Of a stretch of DNA of 64,000 bases, positions 19,581 through 29,836 are shown piece after piece; the first letter of the stretch is position 1; each line of letters begins with the position of its first letter. A program made the position numbers and the translations under genes. This stretch comes from DASYTH01 sp035762905. GTDB lineage: Bacteria > Actinomycetota > Actinomycetes > Mycobacteriales > Pseudonocardiaceae. The DNA lies in the NCBI RefSeq assembly GCF_035762905.1, contig NZ_DASUCC010000032.1:10776-74775 (forward strand), given 5' to 3'. The notes under the pieces were generated by a model. It saw nothing but the letters and a program-made list of their open reading frames with translations. It did no database searches and was not told the origin of the DNA.

Positions 19581-19670
19581 AACCCCATGGTCCCACCACG
19601 CAGCACGCATTGTGGTTGGGACGCGTGTGAGCCTGGTCGCCTTCCGGTCCAGACCATTTGCCTAATGAGT

Positions 19671-20189
19671 TCACTGTGGACGGTGCACCAACCAGGCTAC
19701 CAGCAAAGCGATCCCGGCGACTCCGAGCAACGCGGCGAACTCCAGCACGGGCAGCGTCGTGCCGCCCGGAACCAGGGCCATCAGCCCGGCAAGAGCGAAC
19801 ACCGCGGCCTGCACGCCGACGAACCGCAGCGCCGGGACGCGCAGCGCCGCCAGGTGCACCCGGGCCCCGGGCGGCACCAGCCCGGCCAGCGCACAGCTGA
19901 CGTGCATCAGGTGCAGCAGCGGGACCAGCACCAGCATCGGCCCGAGCACCCCCGTGCCGGTCGCGACCACCGACATCGCGGTGAGCAACAGCACCAGCAT
20001 CGGGGCCGGCGAGGACGGCATCCCCACCGTGGCCGCGGCCGCAAGGCCGATCAGCCACAGCACCGGGCCGTGCAGGCCGGTGGCGGCCAGCACACCGACC
20101 ACGCCCGCACCGGTCGCCGCCACCAGGACCCGCAGCGACCAACTCGGCAGGCCGCGGCCGATCTCGAGCACGTCCGGCCGCGTGGTCAC
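19671..20189 (-). CDS. Small integral membrane protein of the MoxR/DUF58 operon
   Basis: 172 residues, mostly hydrophobic, with about five membrane helices (for example VLWLIGLAAAATVG and PVLEFAALLGVAGIALLVAWLV, quoted in part). No family recognised. The GTG start overlaps the stop of the DUF58 gene (GTGA), making it the last gene of a five-gene overlapped operon. It may anchor or partner the DUF58/MoxR proteins. Confidence 0.75.
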   Translation of the reverse strand: MTTRPDVLEIGRGLPSWSLRVLVAATGAGVVGVLAATGLHGPVLWLIGLAAAATVGMPSSPAPMLVLLLTAMSVVATGTGVLGPMLVLVPLLHLMHVSCALAGLVPPGARVHLAALRVPALRFVGVQAAVFALAGLMALVPGGTTLPVLEFAALLGVAGIALLVAWLVHRPQ

Positions 20190-21546
20190 CGGGCCACCCG
20201 GCGTCGCCGAAGCCGCCGCAGCATCACGCTCACCGCACTCTCGTTCCAGGTCAGGGCCGGGATCCCGGTCCCGAGCAGCGCCGCGCGACGGACCCGCTGC
20301 TCGGCCCGCAGCACCCGCAGCACCACCTCGCCCCACGGCGTGTCCCGCTGCGGCAGCAACGGACGGGGCAGCAGGTCGACCGCGATCACCGGGTTGCCCC
20401 GCCGGGCCGTGTGCACGGTGACGTCGACCGCCGCGTCGTCCAGGAACGTCGACAGCACCACCACCAGCGCGCCGGGCGGTGCCTGGGCCGGGCGCAGCAC
20501 CGGCCGGGTGGTCCACCCGGCCAGCCGGCCGCAGACCACCAGCTGGTGCCGGATCCGTTCGAGCTGCCGGCGCCCGGACCCCGGTGGCACGCCCAGCCGT
20601 GGATTGCCCAGATCCACGAGGCCCACCCGGTCGCCCTGGCGCAGGAATCCGGCGGCCAGCGCGGTCACCGCCCGCACGCCGGTGTCCAGGCTGCCGCCGG
20701 CGCGCACCACGCCGGGCTCGTGGTCGGCCCAGGTGTGCAGGTCCGCGCCCACGTCCACCCGGGTGTCCAGCACCAGCACCAGGTCCGCGTCCGCCTCGGC
20801 GTGCCGCTCCCGCACGTGCAGCGTGCCGGGCACCAGCTGCCCGCCGGCGGCCGCGGCGGCGCGCAGCGAGACCCGCCAGTCCACCCGGCGCAGCCGGTCC
20901 CCCGGCTGGAACGGCCGGATGTCGCGGTGTTCGGAGCCGTCCCCGGCCCGCGGCGACCGGTGCACACCGACCAGCCCGGCCGCCCGGGGCGGCAGCGGAC
21001 CCGGCTGGGCCGCCGACACCGGGGGCAGCACCAGGCGACGGGCCTCGGCGCCGACCACCGGCCCGTAGACCACCAGGCCGTCCGGCCCGGCCATCAGGTG
21101 GTCCGGTCGCAGCTCCAGGCCCTCGCCCCAGGCGTCGTACCGGACCCGCGCCAGCACCGTGGTCGCCGTGGCCGGCAGCAGGTGCACCGGCCCGATCCCC
21201 TTGCCCGGCACCGGCATCCGCAGCGCGACCAGCTCGGTGCCGCGGCCCGGGTCGACGGTCACCGCGAGCCGCCCGGCCTCGCCCGCCTCGCCAAGCCGGG
21301 TGCGCCGCCGCACCACCACCGCCGGGTCACCGGACACCGAGATCCCGAGCGCCGCGCTGATCAGCAGCGGCGCGCCGATCAGGAACAGCAGCGGTTGGTG
21401 CAGCACCAGACCGGCGACGACCAGACCCAACCCGCCGAGCACGCCACGGTGCAGCGCGTCGCTGACCCGCCACCCCGCCGTGCCCTGGCTGCGCCAGGCC
21501 TTGGCCCAGCGCAACATCCGGTGCTCGGGAAGGCCGAGCGGCCCGA

Positions 21547-21550
<4 letters not shown>
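20186..21550 (-). CDS. DUF58 domain-containing membrane protein
   Basis: 454 residues. Two hydrophobic helices lie around residues 25-65 (GGLGLVVAGLVLHQPLLFLI, then LLISAALG). The DUF58 core is marked by RDIRPFQPGDRLRRVDWRVS, and a von Willebrand A-like region follows (DLVLVLDTRVDVG). DUF58 proteins nearly always sit beside MoxR ATPases, which are thought to remodel or activate them. The GTG start overlaps the MoxR stop (GTGA). Confidence 0.85.
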
Positions 21551-22529
<979 letters not shown>

Positions 22530-22533
<4 letters not shown>

Positions 22534-22997
22534 GACCCCTCCAGTCGATCGAGCAGCTCGGCGAGCCGGGCCGGCTCGGGCAGTGGCGTGCGGTCGTCGG
22601 TGAGCAACCGGTACAGCTCGGGATCGAGCGCGGCGCGCGCCCGCGGATCGTCCAGGCCGGTCAGGTCGGACGTTCCGGGCCGGGTGCGCAGCGTGGCCAG
22701 CGCCAGGCTGGCCAACCGGGGCCGCACCCGGGTGAGGTACCGCTGCTGGTCGCCCGCCGCCTCGGCGAGCCGGATGGCCAGCGTGCTCGCGCGCAGGTCG
22801 GTGGACGAGAACTCGCCGGAGGGCACCGGATCCCAGTTGGCATCCAGCGGGCCGGACAGCAGGCTGCCGAGCAGCACGAGGCCACCGGCCGGCAGGCTCA
22901 GCGCGACCGCCCAGAGCACCGGGATGGCGAACAGGTAGTTGATGACGAGCATGGTCACCGCGGCCGCGAACAGGGCCAGTGCCACAGCCTTGATCAT
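22530..22997 (-). CDS. Membrane protein of the MoxR operon, unknown function
   Basis: 155 residues. Two N-terminal membrane helices (VALALFAAAVTMLVINYLF, then AVALSLPAGGLVLLGSLL) are followed by a soluble, acidic and Arg-rich tail ending LAELLDRLEGS. No family recognised, but the position between DUF4129 and MoxR genes is common in actinobacteria. It overlaps both neighbours by 4 bases. Confidence 0.75.
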
Positions 22998-23683
22998 GCG
23001 ACCGGCTCCGGGGTCAGCGTGCGCACGATCTCGTCCAGCGCGGCCCGTGCCGCCTCGGCGTCGGCCTGGGTGACCGGATAGCCCGGCGCGAACCGGGCCC
23101 GGTGGTAGAGCCGGCGCAGCTCGTCGAGGGCCGCGGTCTCGGCGCCGAGCGCCGCGGTGAACTCGGTCGGCGTCTGGTGTGGCCGGCGCGGGGTGCCGGT
23201 GTCCTCGGCCGCCTCCTCCAGCCGCACCCAGGCCGCGATCACCGCGTCCCTCGGCGGGCCGCCGTAGTGCCTGATCAGCTCCGCCTGCGCCGCGCGGGCC
23301 GCGTCCAGCAACCGGTTCGGCCCCGGATCGACCGCGAACCCGGTGCTCTCCCGGTCGGTCCGGCCCGGCACCGGCAGCCGGAACCGGCGCCACCGGAGCA
23401 CCGCGAGGGCAATCGTCAGCACCACGGACAGAACCAGCAGCAGCACCGGCATGAGCAGCAGCGCCCGGGCCAGCCACCCGCCCCACTCGTTCGGCTCCAC
23501 GGATCCGGACTCGGGTTCCGGCGGCTCCGGCAGCTCGATGGTGGGAAAACCGAAGAAGGAGAACAACTTCTCGCCCTCGCCGGCCGGCACGGCCGACCCG
23601 CCCGCCGTCGCCACCGCGGCGAGCATCAGCAGCGCCCCGATCGCCACCAGCGCCGGCACCCGGCTCGTCATCCCCAGCAGCAT
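22994..23683 (-). CDS. DUF4129 domain-containing membrane protein
   Basis: 229 residues. N-terminal signal or helix (VPALVAIGALLMLAAVATAGG, in part), a second helix around LLLMPVLLLVLSVVLTIALAVL (in part), then a soluble C-terminal domain with AAWVRLEEAAEDTGTPRRPHQTPTEF, characteristic of DUF4129. The domain is often found in proteins with transglutaminase folds next to MoxR/DUF58. First gene of the five-gene operon. The ATG chosen has GCGGGGTG upstream; another ATG 4 codons later is possible. Confidence 0.82.
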   Translation of the reverse strand: MLLGMTSRVPALVAIGALLMLAAVATAGGSAVPAGEGEKLFSFFGFPTIELPEPPEPESGSVEPNEWGGWLARALLLMPVLLLVLSVVLTIALAVLRWRRFRLPVPGRTDRESTGFAVDPGPNRLLDAARAAQAELIRHYGGPPRDAVIAAWVRLEEAAEDTGTPRRPHQTPTEFTAALGAETAALDELRRLYHRARFAPGYPVTQADAEAARAALDEIVRTLTPEPVA

Positions 23684-23775
23684 GCCGCACCCCGCCGCAC
23701 ACGTCGCCCCCGTTACCCACTCGATATGTGGCGTATTGCCGCACCGAGGCAACGGTCGCCACCTAGCCTGAGCCA

Positions 23776-24786
23776 ATGGATGTCCCCACCGCGACACCGT
23801 CGATTCGGGCAATGGCGGATCTGGCCACTCCCATGGCCATTCGGGTGGCCGCGACGCTCAGCCTGGTGGAGCGTGCGGGCAGCGCGGGAGCAACGGTGGA
23901 ACGACTCGCCGCCGAGACCGGAACCTCCGCGCCGGCCCTGCATCGTCTGCTCGATCACCTGGTCACGATCGGCGTCTTCGACCGGGACCGGCAGTCCGGC
24001 CGCTATCGCCCGACGATCGTTGGCGCCCAGTTGGGCGCGGACGCCCCGGAAGGGGTCAAACCCCTACTCGACATCAATTGCGCCGGCGGACGCGCCGACC
24101 TCGCTTTCGTCGACCTCCTCGGCACGATCGTCACCGGCGCTCCCGCCTACCCGCACCGGTACGGGCGCGATTTCTGGGCCGACCTGGACGCCAGTCCGGA
24201 ATTGCGCCGCTCGTTCGATGCCCAGATGAACTGGCGGTTCCGGGTGCAGGCCAGCCAGATCGCGGAAGGTTTCGACTGGACCCGCTTCCCGTCGATCGTG
24301 GACGTCGGCGGGGGCGATGGATTCGTGCTCGCCGCGATCCTGCACGCCCACCCCGAGCTTCGCGGGCGGGTCCTGGACCTGGCGCCAACCACCACCGCCG
24401 CCGCCGACCGGTTCGCCGCGGCCGGGCTCGACGATCGGGCCGGCACGGTGACCGGCAGCTTCTTCGACCCGCTGCCCGCGGGCGCCGACGCCTACCTGTT
24501 GTCCGACATCCTGCACGACTGGGACGACGACCATGCCCGGACGATCCTGACCGGGTGTCGCCGCGCCGCCGCACCGCACGGCACGGTGGTGGTGATCGAG
24601 CCGATCCGCGGCCAGGGCGCCGGCACCGACATGGACCTGTTCATGCTGATGTGCTTCGGCGGCCGGGAACGCACGGTCGACGAGCTGACCACCCTGGCCG
24701 CCGGCTGCGGCCTCCGACTCGACCGCAGCGGCCCGGTTTCGGATGAGCGCACCGCACTGGAGTTCCGCGTCGCGCCCCACGACTGA
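23776..24786 (+). CDS. SAM-dependent O-methyltransferase
   Basis: 336 residues, plant-type/antibiotic O-methyltransferase family. An N-terminal winged-helix dimerisation domain (VERLAAETGTSAPALHRLLDHLV, in part) is followed by the SAM motif VDVGGGDGF at about 176 and the catalytic LHDWDDDHA with His about 247, which deprotonates the hydroxyl of the substrate. Relatives act on polyketides and phenolics, but no biosynthetic cluster is next to it, so the substrate is unknown. Divergent from the DUF4129 gene. Confidence 0.9.
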   Translation: MDVPTATPSIRAMADLATPMAIRVAATLSLVERAGSAGATVERLAAETGTSAPALHRLLDHLVTIGVFDRDRQSGRYRPTIVGAQLGADAPEGVKPLLDINCAGGRADLAFVDLLGTIVTGAPAYPHRYGRDFWADLDASPELRRSFDAQMNWRFRVQASQIAEGFDWTRFPSIVDVGGGDGFVLAAILHAHPELRGRVLDLAPTTTAAADRFAAAGLDDRAGTVTGSFFDPLPAGADAYLLSDILHDWDDDHARTILTGCRRAAAPHGTVVVIEPIRGQGAGTDMDLFMLMCFGGRERTVDELTTLAAGCGLRLDRSGPVSDERTALEFRVAPHD

Positions 24787-24801
24787 CCGGGTGGATCCGT
24801 C

Positions 24802-25460
24802 TCACATCTGCGCGATGGCGATCTGTGTCGCCAGATCGCCCATCCGCTTCAGGCGCTCGTGCAGGAGGTCGGAGTAGAGCCAGTCGCGAACGGCGGCGAA
24901 CGGGTCCTCCGGGAACCACCACAGCATCGGCTGGTGTCCGGGGGGGTCGTCGGCCCAGTACTGGGCGAGGCGCGCGATGCCGGCGTCCGCGTCCGGCCCG
25001 GTCAGCGTGTCGACGTAGTCCAGCCAGGGCTTCAGATCCTGGTCCGCATTGGCGGCGGCACCCAGGAAGGTGGAGGCGACCAGCGGGTCCTCCTCCTCGG
25101 TGACCGCCCGCGCCACCTCGCGCGGAGCGCACCCCGGACCGCGGACCGCTCCGGTTCCGGCCAGGTGCCGAACCGGGCGAAGGTCAGCCCCTTCAGCAGC
25201 ATCTCGTCGCGCCAGCGTTCCAGTAGGCCGAGGATCCGGGGCGCCAGCCCGCGCCACAGCAGCCCGTACTGCTCCTCATTCCAGTGGCCGTCCGACTCCC
25301 GCGCGAACGCCATGACGAGGTCATCCGGCACTCCGGCCCGGTCCGCGCCCAACTGGTCCAACTCGGCCTGCGTGTAGCAGTACGTACAGCCCTCGACCGG
25401 GCCCACCCTGGGAACCCCGGCGAAGACCAGCTCCAACTCCGACTGGTTCAGTCCCACCAC
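24802..25460 (-). pseudogene. Frameshifted hypothetical protein
   Basis: Two overlapping frames together make one protein of about 220 residues. The 5' part begins MVGLNQSELELVFAGVP and holds GCTYCYTQAELDQLG and WNEEQYGLLWRGLAPRIL. The 3' part holds REVARAVTEEEDPLVASTF and ends LATQIAIAQM. The switch between frames falls near 25105-25130 and needs a one-base indel. Both halves look protein-like, so either the gene was recently broken or the assembly has an error there. Family unnamed; function unknown. Confidence 0.7.
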
Positions 25461-25515
25461 ATCACCGTAGCCAACCGACGACGCGCGGCCCGCGGGGCGG
25501 GGACTCGAACGACTA

Positions 25516-26014
25516 CTACTTCGGCTCCGACAGGAGCGTGCGCGCCTCGGTCAACGCGAAACCCAAGAGGTTCAGCCCGCGCCATTCCGCCGGCTCGGTG
25601 GCTCGCGGATCATCCGCGGTCAACCCGATGCCCCATATGCACGATCTCAAACCGACACTCCGCCCACCGCTGCTGATCGAACCCCCGCACACCACGCCCC
25701 AACTCCTTCGCCTGGCGTGGATGGGATGCCCGGACGACCTCGGCAGCGCTGGCCTCGTCTCCGAACAACTTCGCCTTCCGCCACATCATGAAATGCTCAG
25801 CGGTACGGAAGTTCACCCCATCCACGACGAACGGAGCCGGCCACCACTGGCTCAGGCAACCCTTCCCGACGCGTCCATCCCGCTCCGGCTGATGCCCCCA
25901 GAAGAAAAGAAACTTGATCCGCTCGCCCCGGCCCAGCCGGCTGACCAGCTCGGCGACGCTCCTCGGACTCCCAGCCACGGCGCGCAGCATGCCGCCCGCC
26001 GGAGCATCTGGCAA
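25516..26014 (-). pseudogene. NADAR family (YbiA-like) gene with internal deletion
   Basis: The N-terminal two thirds match the NADAR fold: IKFLFFWGHQP, AEHFMMWRKAKLF and the region ending RWAECRFEIV. The frame then stops after a short nonsense tail. In the next frame the family C-terminus resumes (IWGIGLTADDPRATEPAEWRG, then LNLLGFALTEART) and ends at 25516. The family segment that normally links these parts (about 30 codons) is missing near 25620. NADAR proteins hydrolyse NAD/ADP-ribose derivatives or riboflavin intermediates; this copy cannot make a complete domain. Confidence 0.78.
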
Positions 26015-26052
26015 CCGACTTGCGGCGCATGAGCCACTGTAGAGTCGGGCGC

Positions 26053-26598
26053 GTGCGGCTGGGCATCGCCCACCATCTCGGATGGGCAGTGGCGGTCACG
26101 GCATCGGGCGACCACCAGGTCGTGGACCGCAGGCGGATCGAGCTGATCGAACCCGGCATGCCGACGGCACCGATCGAACACGATGGCAAAGCTCTCGACG
26201 ATGCCGCCGCGGCGGCGCTGGTGGCCAGGGTGCGCGCGTCGGCCGTCCGGGCGGCATCGGCGTCGCTGGACCAGTTGGCCACCGCACTGCCCGAACCGAT
26301 CGTGTCGATGTCGCTGCGATCCTGGCCGCTGGACTTCCCCGACGACATCGCCGTTCAACGTCGCCCGCCCCATGATTCCCGCGCCGACTCCGTCATGTAC
26401 CGCCAGGTGCTGGCCGAACTCGCCAACGCACGCGGCTGGGCGGTCCACCTTTATGACGCCAGAGATGTTGAGGGCCAAGCGATCCGAGTCCTCGGAGCGC
26501 GAGCCGACGAGGTGCTGCACGGCCCGAGGGCAACGCTCGGACCGCCGTGGACCAAGGATCATCGGATGGCGCTCGCGGCGACGATCATCGCCGGTTGA
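26053..26598 (+). CDS. Hypothetical protein
   Basis: 181 residues from a GTG start beginning VRLGIAHHLGWAVAV. No domain recognised. The N-terminal part alternates hydrophobic and charged residues; the stretch AVHLYDARDVEGQAIRVLG may form a beta-alpha unit, and it ends KDHRMALAATIIAG. Upstream in-frame codons to 26020 are possible but weaker. It is surrounded by broken genes, yet its own frame is intact. Confidence 0.5.
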   Translation: MRLGIAHHLGWAVAVTASGDHQVVDRRRIELIEPGMPTAPIEHDGKALDDAAAAALVARVRASAVRAASASLDQLATALPEPIVSMSLRSWPLDFPDDIAVQRRPPHDSRADSVMYRQVLAELANARGWAVHLYDARDVEGQAIRVLGARADEVLHGPRATLGPPWTKDHRMALAATIIAG

Positions 26599-26623
26599 GG
26601 CGCGCGCCGATAGCCTTCGCACC

Positions 26624-27007
26624 ATGCATCGCAGTCGGCTGGTCGGGATCCTCATCGACACGCCCGCTCCGCAGGCCGGCGCGGCAACGGACTTCTGGTC
26701 CGCGGCGCTGGGTGTCCCGGCTCGTCCCGCCCCGGGCGAGGAGCAGTACACCGTCCTGGTCGGCGCCGTCCCCGGCCTGCTGACCGTCGTCCAGGCGGTC
26801 GACGACGGCGCGCCGCGCTACCACGTCGACATCGAGACCGACGACCTGGACGCAGAGGTTGCCCGCCTCACGGCGCTGGGCGCGGAGCCGGTGGCCCGCT
26901 GGAAGGATGCCCACACGCTGCGCGCTCCAGGCGGCCACCTGCTCTGCGTGGTGCCCGTGCACAGCGATCCCGAGACGTTTGCCAGCTCAGCTCGAACCTG
27001 GCCGTGA
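26624..27007 (+). CDS. VOC family protein
   Basis: 127 residues, one VOC domain. It starts HRSRLVGILIDTPAP and has TDFWSAALGVPARP, YHVDIETDDLDAEVARLTALGAE (in part) and the end LRAPGGHLLCVVPVHS, typical of glyoxalase/bleomycin-resistance proteins. It follows the hypothetical gene by 25 bases. Ligand unknown. Confidence 0.82.
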   Translation: MHRSRLVGILIDTPAPQAGAATDFWSAALGVPARPAPGEEQYTVLVGAVPGLLTVVQAVDDGAPRYHVDIETDDLDAEVARLTALGAEPVARWKDAHTLRAPGGHLLCVVPVHSDPETFASSARTWP

Positions 27008-27050
27008 GGCGTCGGCGGCGTTGGCTCCGAAAACGTAGTCCAGTTGCGCC

Positions 27051-27413
27051 GGCTCTCCAGGCCATCCGGTCGATGAGGAACACTGGCGCGCGGCTGGTCG
27101 CGTGGCCCACCAACGAGGCAGCTATGCGTCGGGAAGCCTCCGGCACACCGCTGCCCTCATGGGCGAGCGGGACCTCCGCGCGGAGCTTGCCACGCTGACC
27201 ATGCCGGCACTGGTGGTGCACGGCGAAGCCGACCCGATCCAGTCCTGGCGCGCCGGGAAAGCGACGGCGGACGCCATCCCGGGTGCCCGGTTCCTGCTCC
27301 TGCCCGGAGTCGGCCACGACTTGCCCCGAGCGGTATGGCCCACCGTCATCGACGAGATCACCGCCCTCGCCACCCGCTCGACCGGGCAGCCGGACGTAGC
27401 GACACCCGCCTGA
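27051..27413 (+). pseudogene. Alpha/beta hydrolase C-terminal remnant
   Basis: Only the C-terminal half of a hydrolase is present: SPGHPVDEEHW, then TLTMPALVVHGEADPIQSW with the acidic triad residue, and LPGVGHDLPRAVWP with the catalytic His. The nucleophile elbow and oxyanion region are missing; the frame is closed by a stop at 27036 just upstream, where the previous gene has just ended. A shorter ATG-started frame from 27102 exists but would make only a partial fold. Confidence 0.7.
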
Positions 27414-27449
27414 CTCACAAGGCGTGTTCTGCTGCCAGAACTACCGGAC

Positions 27450-28427
27450 TCACGGGGCCGCGGTTTCCCGAAGCTCGGCGATGACCCGCGCGACGGCGGC
27501 AAGCTCCTCGGCGCTGGGCACCACCTTGACGTGGTCGGAGACTTCGGGCGAGACGCGCACCTCGTGGCCTTCGGTCTCCAGCGCTCGCACCACGTTCAGC
27601 CAATCCGTGCCCGGGTCGCCGTCCCAGGCTCGCGAAAGTCGAAGACTCAGCTTGTCCAGCCCGGATCGGAGGTCCACCCGCGGTAGGACGACAGCCCCGG
27701 CACAGCGCTCGACCTGCTCCGGCCAACGATCCGCCCAGAACTCGACCCGCCAGCCGGGCCAGCGCGCGGCGAGTTCGACGCTCGTGCTTGGCAACCTGCC
27801 CATCGTCCAGAAGCCGGCGGTCCGCGTCGCAAGATCGATGTGTAGGCCGGACTCGGGATGCTCCAGACACTCGTCGACGCGCGCCCGCCGCGGAAGTGCC
27901 GCCACGAGGTCCGGACCCCGCCACGCGCACGAGAGAGAGCCACGCAGCGCGAAAGCGTCGACCCGCCCGGTCGTATCGCGAACGGTCACCAGACAGCCGA
28001 TGTAGTCGGGATCACCGGGGAACAGTTGTGCATCCGTCCCGCGTTCCACCCGCACGACTGCCGGGTCGAGGTCCACATGAGCGACGATGTCACCCAATCC
28101 GCCGTATGCCCAGCGAATGTCCCAGCCGGGCCAGGTACGGGCCAGGACCGCGGCCAGCGCGGCACGATGCGCCGGGCCGTCGAGGTGCCAGGTGAAGTAC
28201 AGCAGCACCCGCCGCCGATGATCGATCAGTGCCGCACCCTCACACCAGTCATCGTCCAGCCACCCCGCGACCGTGTCCTCGACCTGGCGTTGAACACTGG
28301 CGAATCTGGTCGTCGCATCGGGACCCACGATGAGATCGGTGTCCATTCGGACAGCTCCCCAGTGGGAGTAGTACAGGCGCCACCGACCGTCCCTCCCCAC
28401 CACGACATAGTTCGCCCGGTCCCCCAT
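27450..28427 (-). CDS. Hypothetical protein beginning MGDRANYVVV
   Basis: 325 residues, intact. The N-terminus MGDRANYVVVGRDGRWRLYY with SHWGA close behind is shared, as I recall, with a family of uncharacterised actinobacterial proteins. Trp/Tyr-rich repeats in the first 130 residues suggest a beta-rich fold; the last 40 residues are a charged helix. No signal or membrane segment, no catalytic motif identified. Confidence 0.6.
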   Translation of the reverse strand: MGDRANYVVVGRDGRWRLYYSHWGAVRMDTDLIVGPDATTRFASVQRQVEDTVAGWLDDDWCEGAALIDHRRRVLLYFTWHLDGPAHRAALAAVLARTWPGWDIRWAYGGLGDIVAHVDLDPAVVRVERGTDAQLFPGDPDYIGCLVTVRDTTGRVDAFALRGSLSCAWRGPDLVAALPRRARVDECLEHPESGLHIDLATRTAGFWTMGRLPSTSVELAARWPGWRVEFWADRWPEQVERCAGAVVLPRVDLRSGLDKLSLRLSRAWDGDPGTDWLNVVRALETEGHEVRVSPEVSDHVKVVPSAEELAAVARVIAELRETAAP

Positions 28428-28540
28428 GATCAGTCATCTCCCGGCCGTCACTTACGGAACCCGCCCAGCATCGCAGAACCCGAATCGCCCGTCGCGCGAG
28501 TTCGCGGCAGCCCTACCCGGATTCACGGACGCCGAGCGCG

Positions 28541-28951
28541 CTACCGCCACTTGTCTGGACGCTCGTGGATCTGGCCTTTGCTGCCCACCACCCGGGCCGG
28601 CAACAGCGATGCCGCGAGTTGGCGGCGACCGATCAGAAACGAGGTAACGCTTGGTGGGCGACGCACTTGGGGCGGCTGCCGCCCGGCCGGGCACGCCAAG
28701 TAGATCGGACGGTCCGGCGCGATCTCCGCCGTGGCATTGATCGCCGGAGTCAGATCGGTGTCAGTGGTGATCAGGACCGACAGATCGCCGTACCTCTGGG
28801 CCGCGTCCTCGACCATTGCAACCCCTAGGGCTACGTCAGTCAGCTTCTCCTCATAGGTCCGGTATTCGTGCGCGGGATCGCAGTCGCAGGTGTACCGACT
28901 TCCGCAGTCGAAACAGCGGAACTTCTTGACCTTGAACCTGACCTGTGGACA
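28541..28951 (-). pseudogene. NYN-domain (PIN-like RNase) C-terminal remnant
   Basis: The frame reads VRFKVKKFRCFDCGSRYTC, a Cys-rich knuckle, then EEKLTDVALGVAMVEDA and LSVLITTDTDLTPAINATAE, matching the DxD-type second half of NYN/LabA-like nucleases. It is blocked by a TGA just upstream and lacks the N-terminal strand with the first Asp. An ATG at 28816 gives a 91-residue product, but that would drop the Cys cluster as well. Best seen as a truncated gene. Confidence 0.62.
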
Positions 28952-29022
28952 TCACACGATGGTGGGCGTGTCGGCAGCCAATGCAGCCACAACCGCGCCG
29001 CCGTGATCGATTGATCGGGATA

Positions 29023-29047
29023 GGGCCGGGCGCGCAGCGCCCGGCCC
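29023..29047. terminator. GC-rich stem-loop downstream of udgB
   Basis: A perfect 11-base stem, GGGCCGGGCGC with its complement around GCA. It lies 37 bases beyond the udgB stop, between udgB and the NYN remnant. No T run, so it may act as a factor-assisted terminator or an RNA-stabilising hairpin. Confidence 0.5.
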
Positions 29048-29083
29048 TCATCCCGTCTGGGTGGGTGGCGGGGACAACCTCCG

Positions 29084-29785
29084 TCAGAGTTCGGCCGCTT
29101 TCTTGGCCTCGAGCAGCACGGCCTCCAGCATCGCCGGGGTCAGGCGGCCGGTGAAGGTGTTCTGTTGGCTGACGTGGTAGGAGCCGAGGAGGTGGAGGGC
29201 GGAGCCGGCGGGGTCGGTGGCGGGAAGGGTGATGTGGGTGGCGTGGGCGAAGCGGGGGCGGGGGGTTGGGATTTGCCAGGCGGTGGCGAGGACGGGGAGG
29301 AGGGCCTGCCAGCCGAAGGCGCCGAGGACGACGATGGCGCGGAGGGTGGGGCGGAGCAGGGTGAGTTCCTGGGTCAGCCAGACGCGGCAGCGGTCGCGTT
29401 CGTCGGGGGTGGGTTTGTTGGCGGGTGGGGCGCAGCGGACGGGGGCGGTGATGCGGGTGCGGTACAGGGTGAGGCCGTCGGCGATGTGCACCGAGTGGGG
29501 TTGGGAGGCCAGGCCGACGGCGTGCAGGGCGGCGTAGAGCACGTCGCCGGAGCGGTCGCCGGTGAACATGCGGCCGGTGCGGTTGGCGCCGTGGGCGGCG
29601 GGGGCGAGGCCGACGATGAGCAGGGCGGCGTCGGGCGGGCCGAAGCCGGGGACGGGACGGCCCCAGTATTCCTCGGCGGCGAAGGCGGCGCGCTTGGTGC
29701 GGGCCACCTCTTCGCGCCAGGCGACCAGGCGCGGGCAGGCGCGGCATTCGGTGACCTGGCGGTCCAGGTCCTCGAGATCGGTCAC
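29084..29785 (-). CDS. udgB: Uracil-DNA glycosylase, family 5 (UdgB-like)
   Basis: 233 residues. CRACPRLVAWREEVA carries the first Fe-S cysteines; the active-site loop is GLAPAAHGANRTGRMFTGDRSGD (in part), followed by RCAPPANKPTP and the C-terminal YHVSQQNTFTG (family usually HPSQQN, here HVSQQN). It removes uracil and some deaminated purines from DNA, as shown for mycobacterial UdgB. The start is a GTG without a ribosome site; a CACAAT box ends 6 bases before it, so the mRNA is probably leaderless. Long upstream ORF space was discarded. Confidence 0.88.
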   Translation of the reverse strand: MTDLEDLDRQVTECRACPRLVAWREEVARTKRAAFAAEEYWGRPVPGFGPPDAALLIVGLAPAAHGANRTGRMFTGDRSGDVLYAALHAVGLASQPHSVHIADGLTLYRTRITAPVRCAPPANKPTPDERDRCRVWLTQELTLLRPTLRAIVVLGAFGWQALLPVLATAWQIPTPRPRFAHATHITLPATDPAGSALHLLGSYHVSQQNTFTGRLTPAMLEAVLLEAKKAAEL

Positions 29786-29836
29786 GAGAGGATTGTGGTT
29801 GGCCGGGGTGGAATGGCAGCACGTAGGGTGCCCTGC

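Noticed and set aside
23776..24786. Part of a natural-product cluster
   Set aside because: The O-methyltransferase stands alone; no polyketide, peptide or terpene synthase genes nearby.
29165..29836. 224-codon N-terminal extension of the S10 peptidase
   Set aside because: Gly/Ala/Glu-rich and antisense to udgB, which has a solid family match; the internal ATG starts the real protein.
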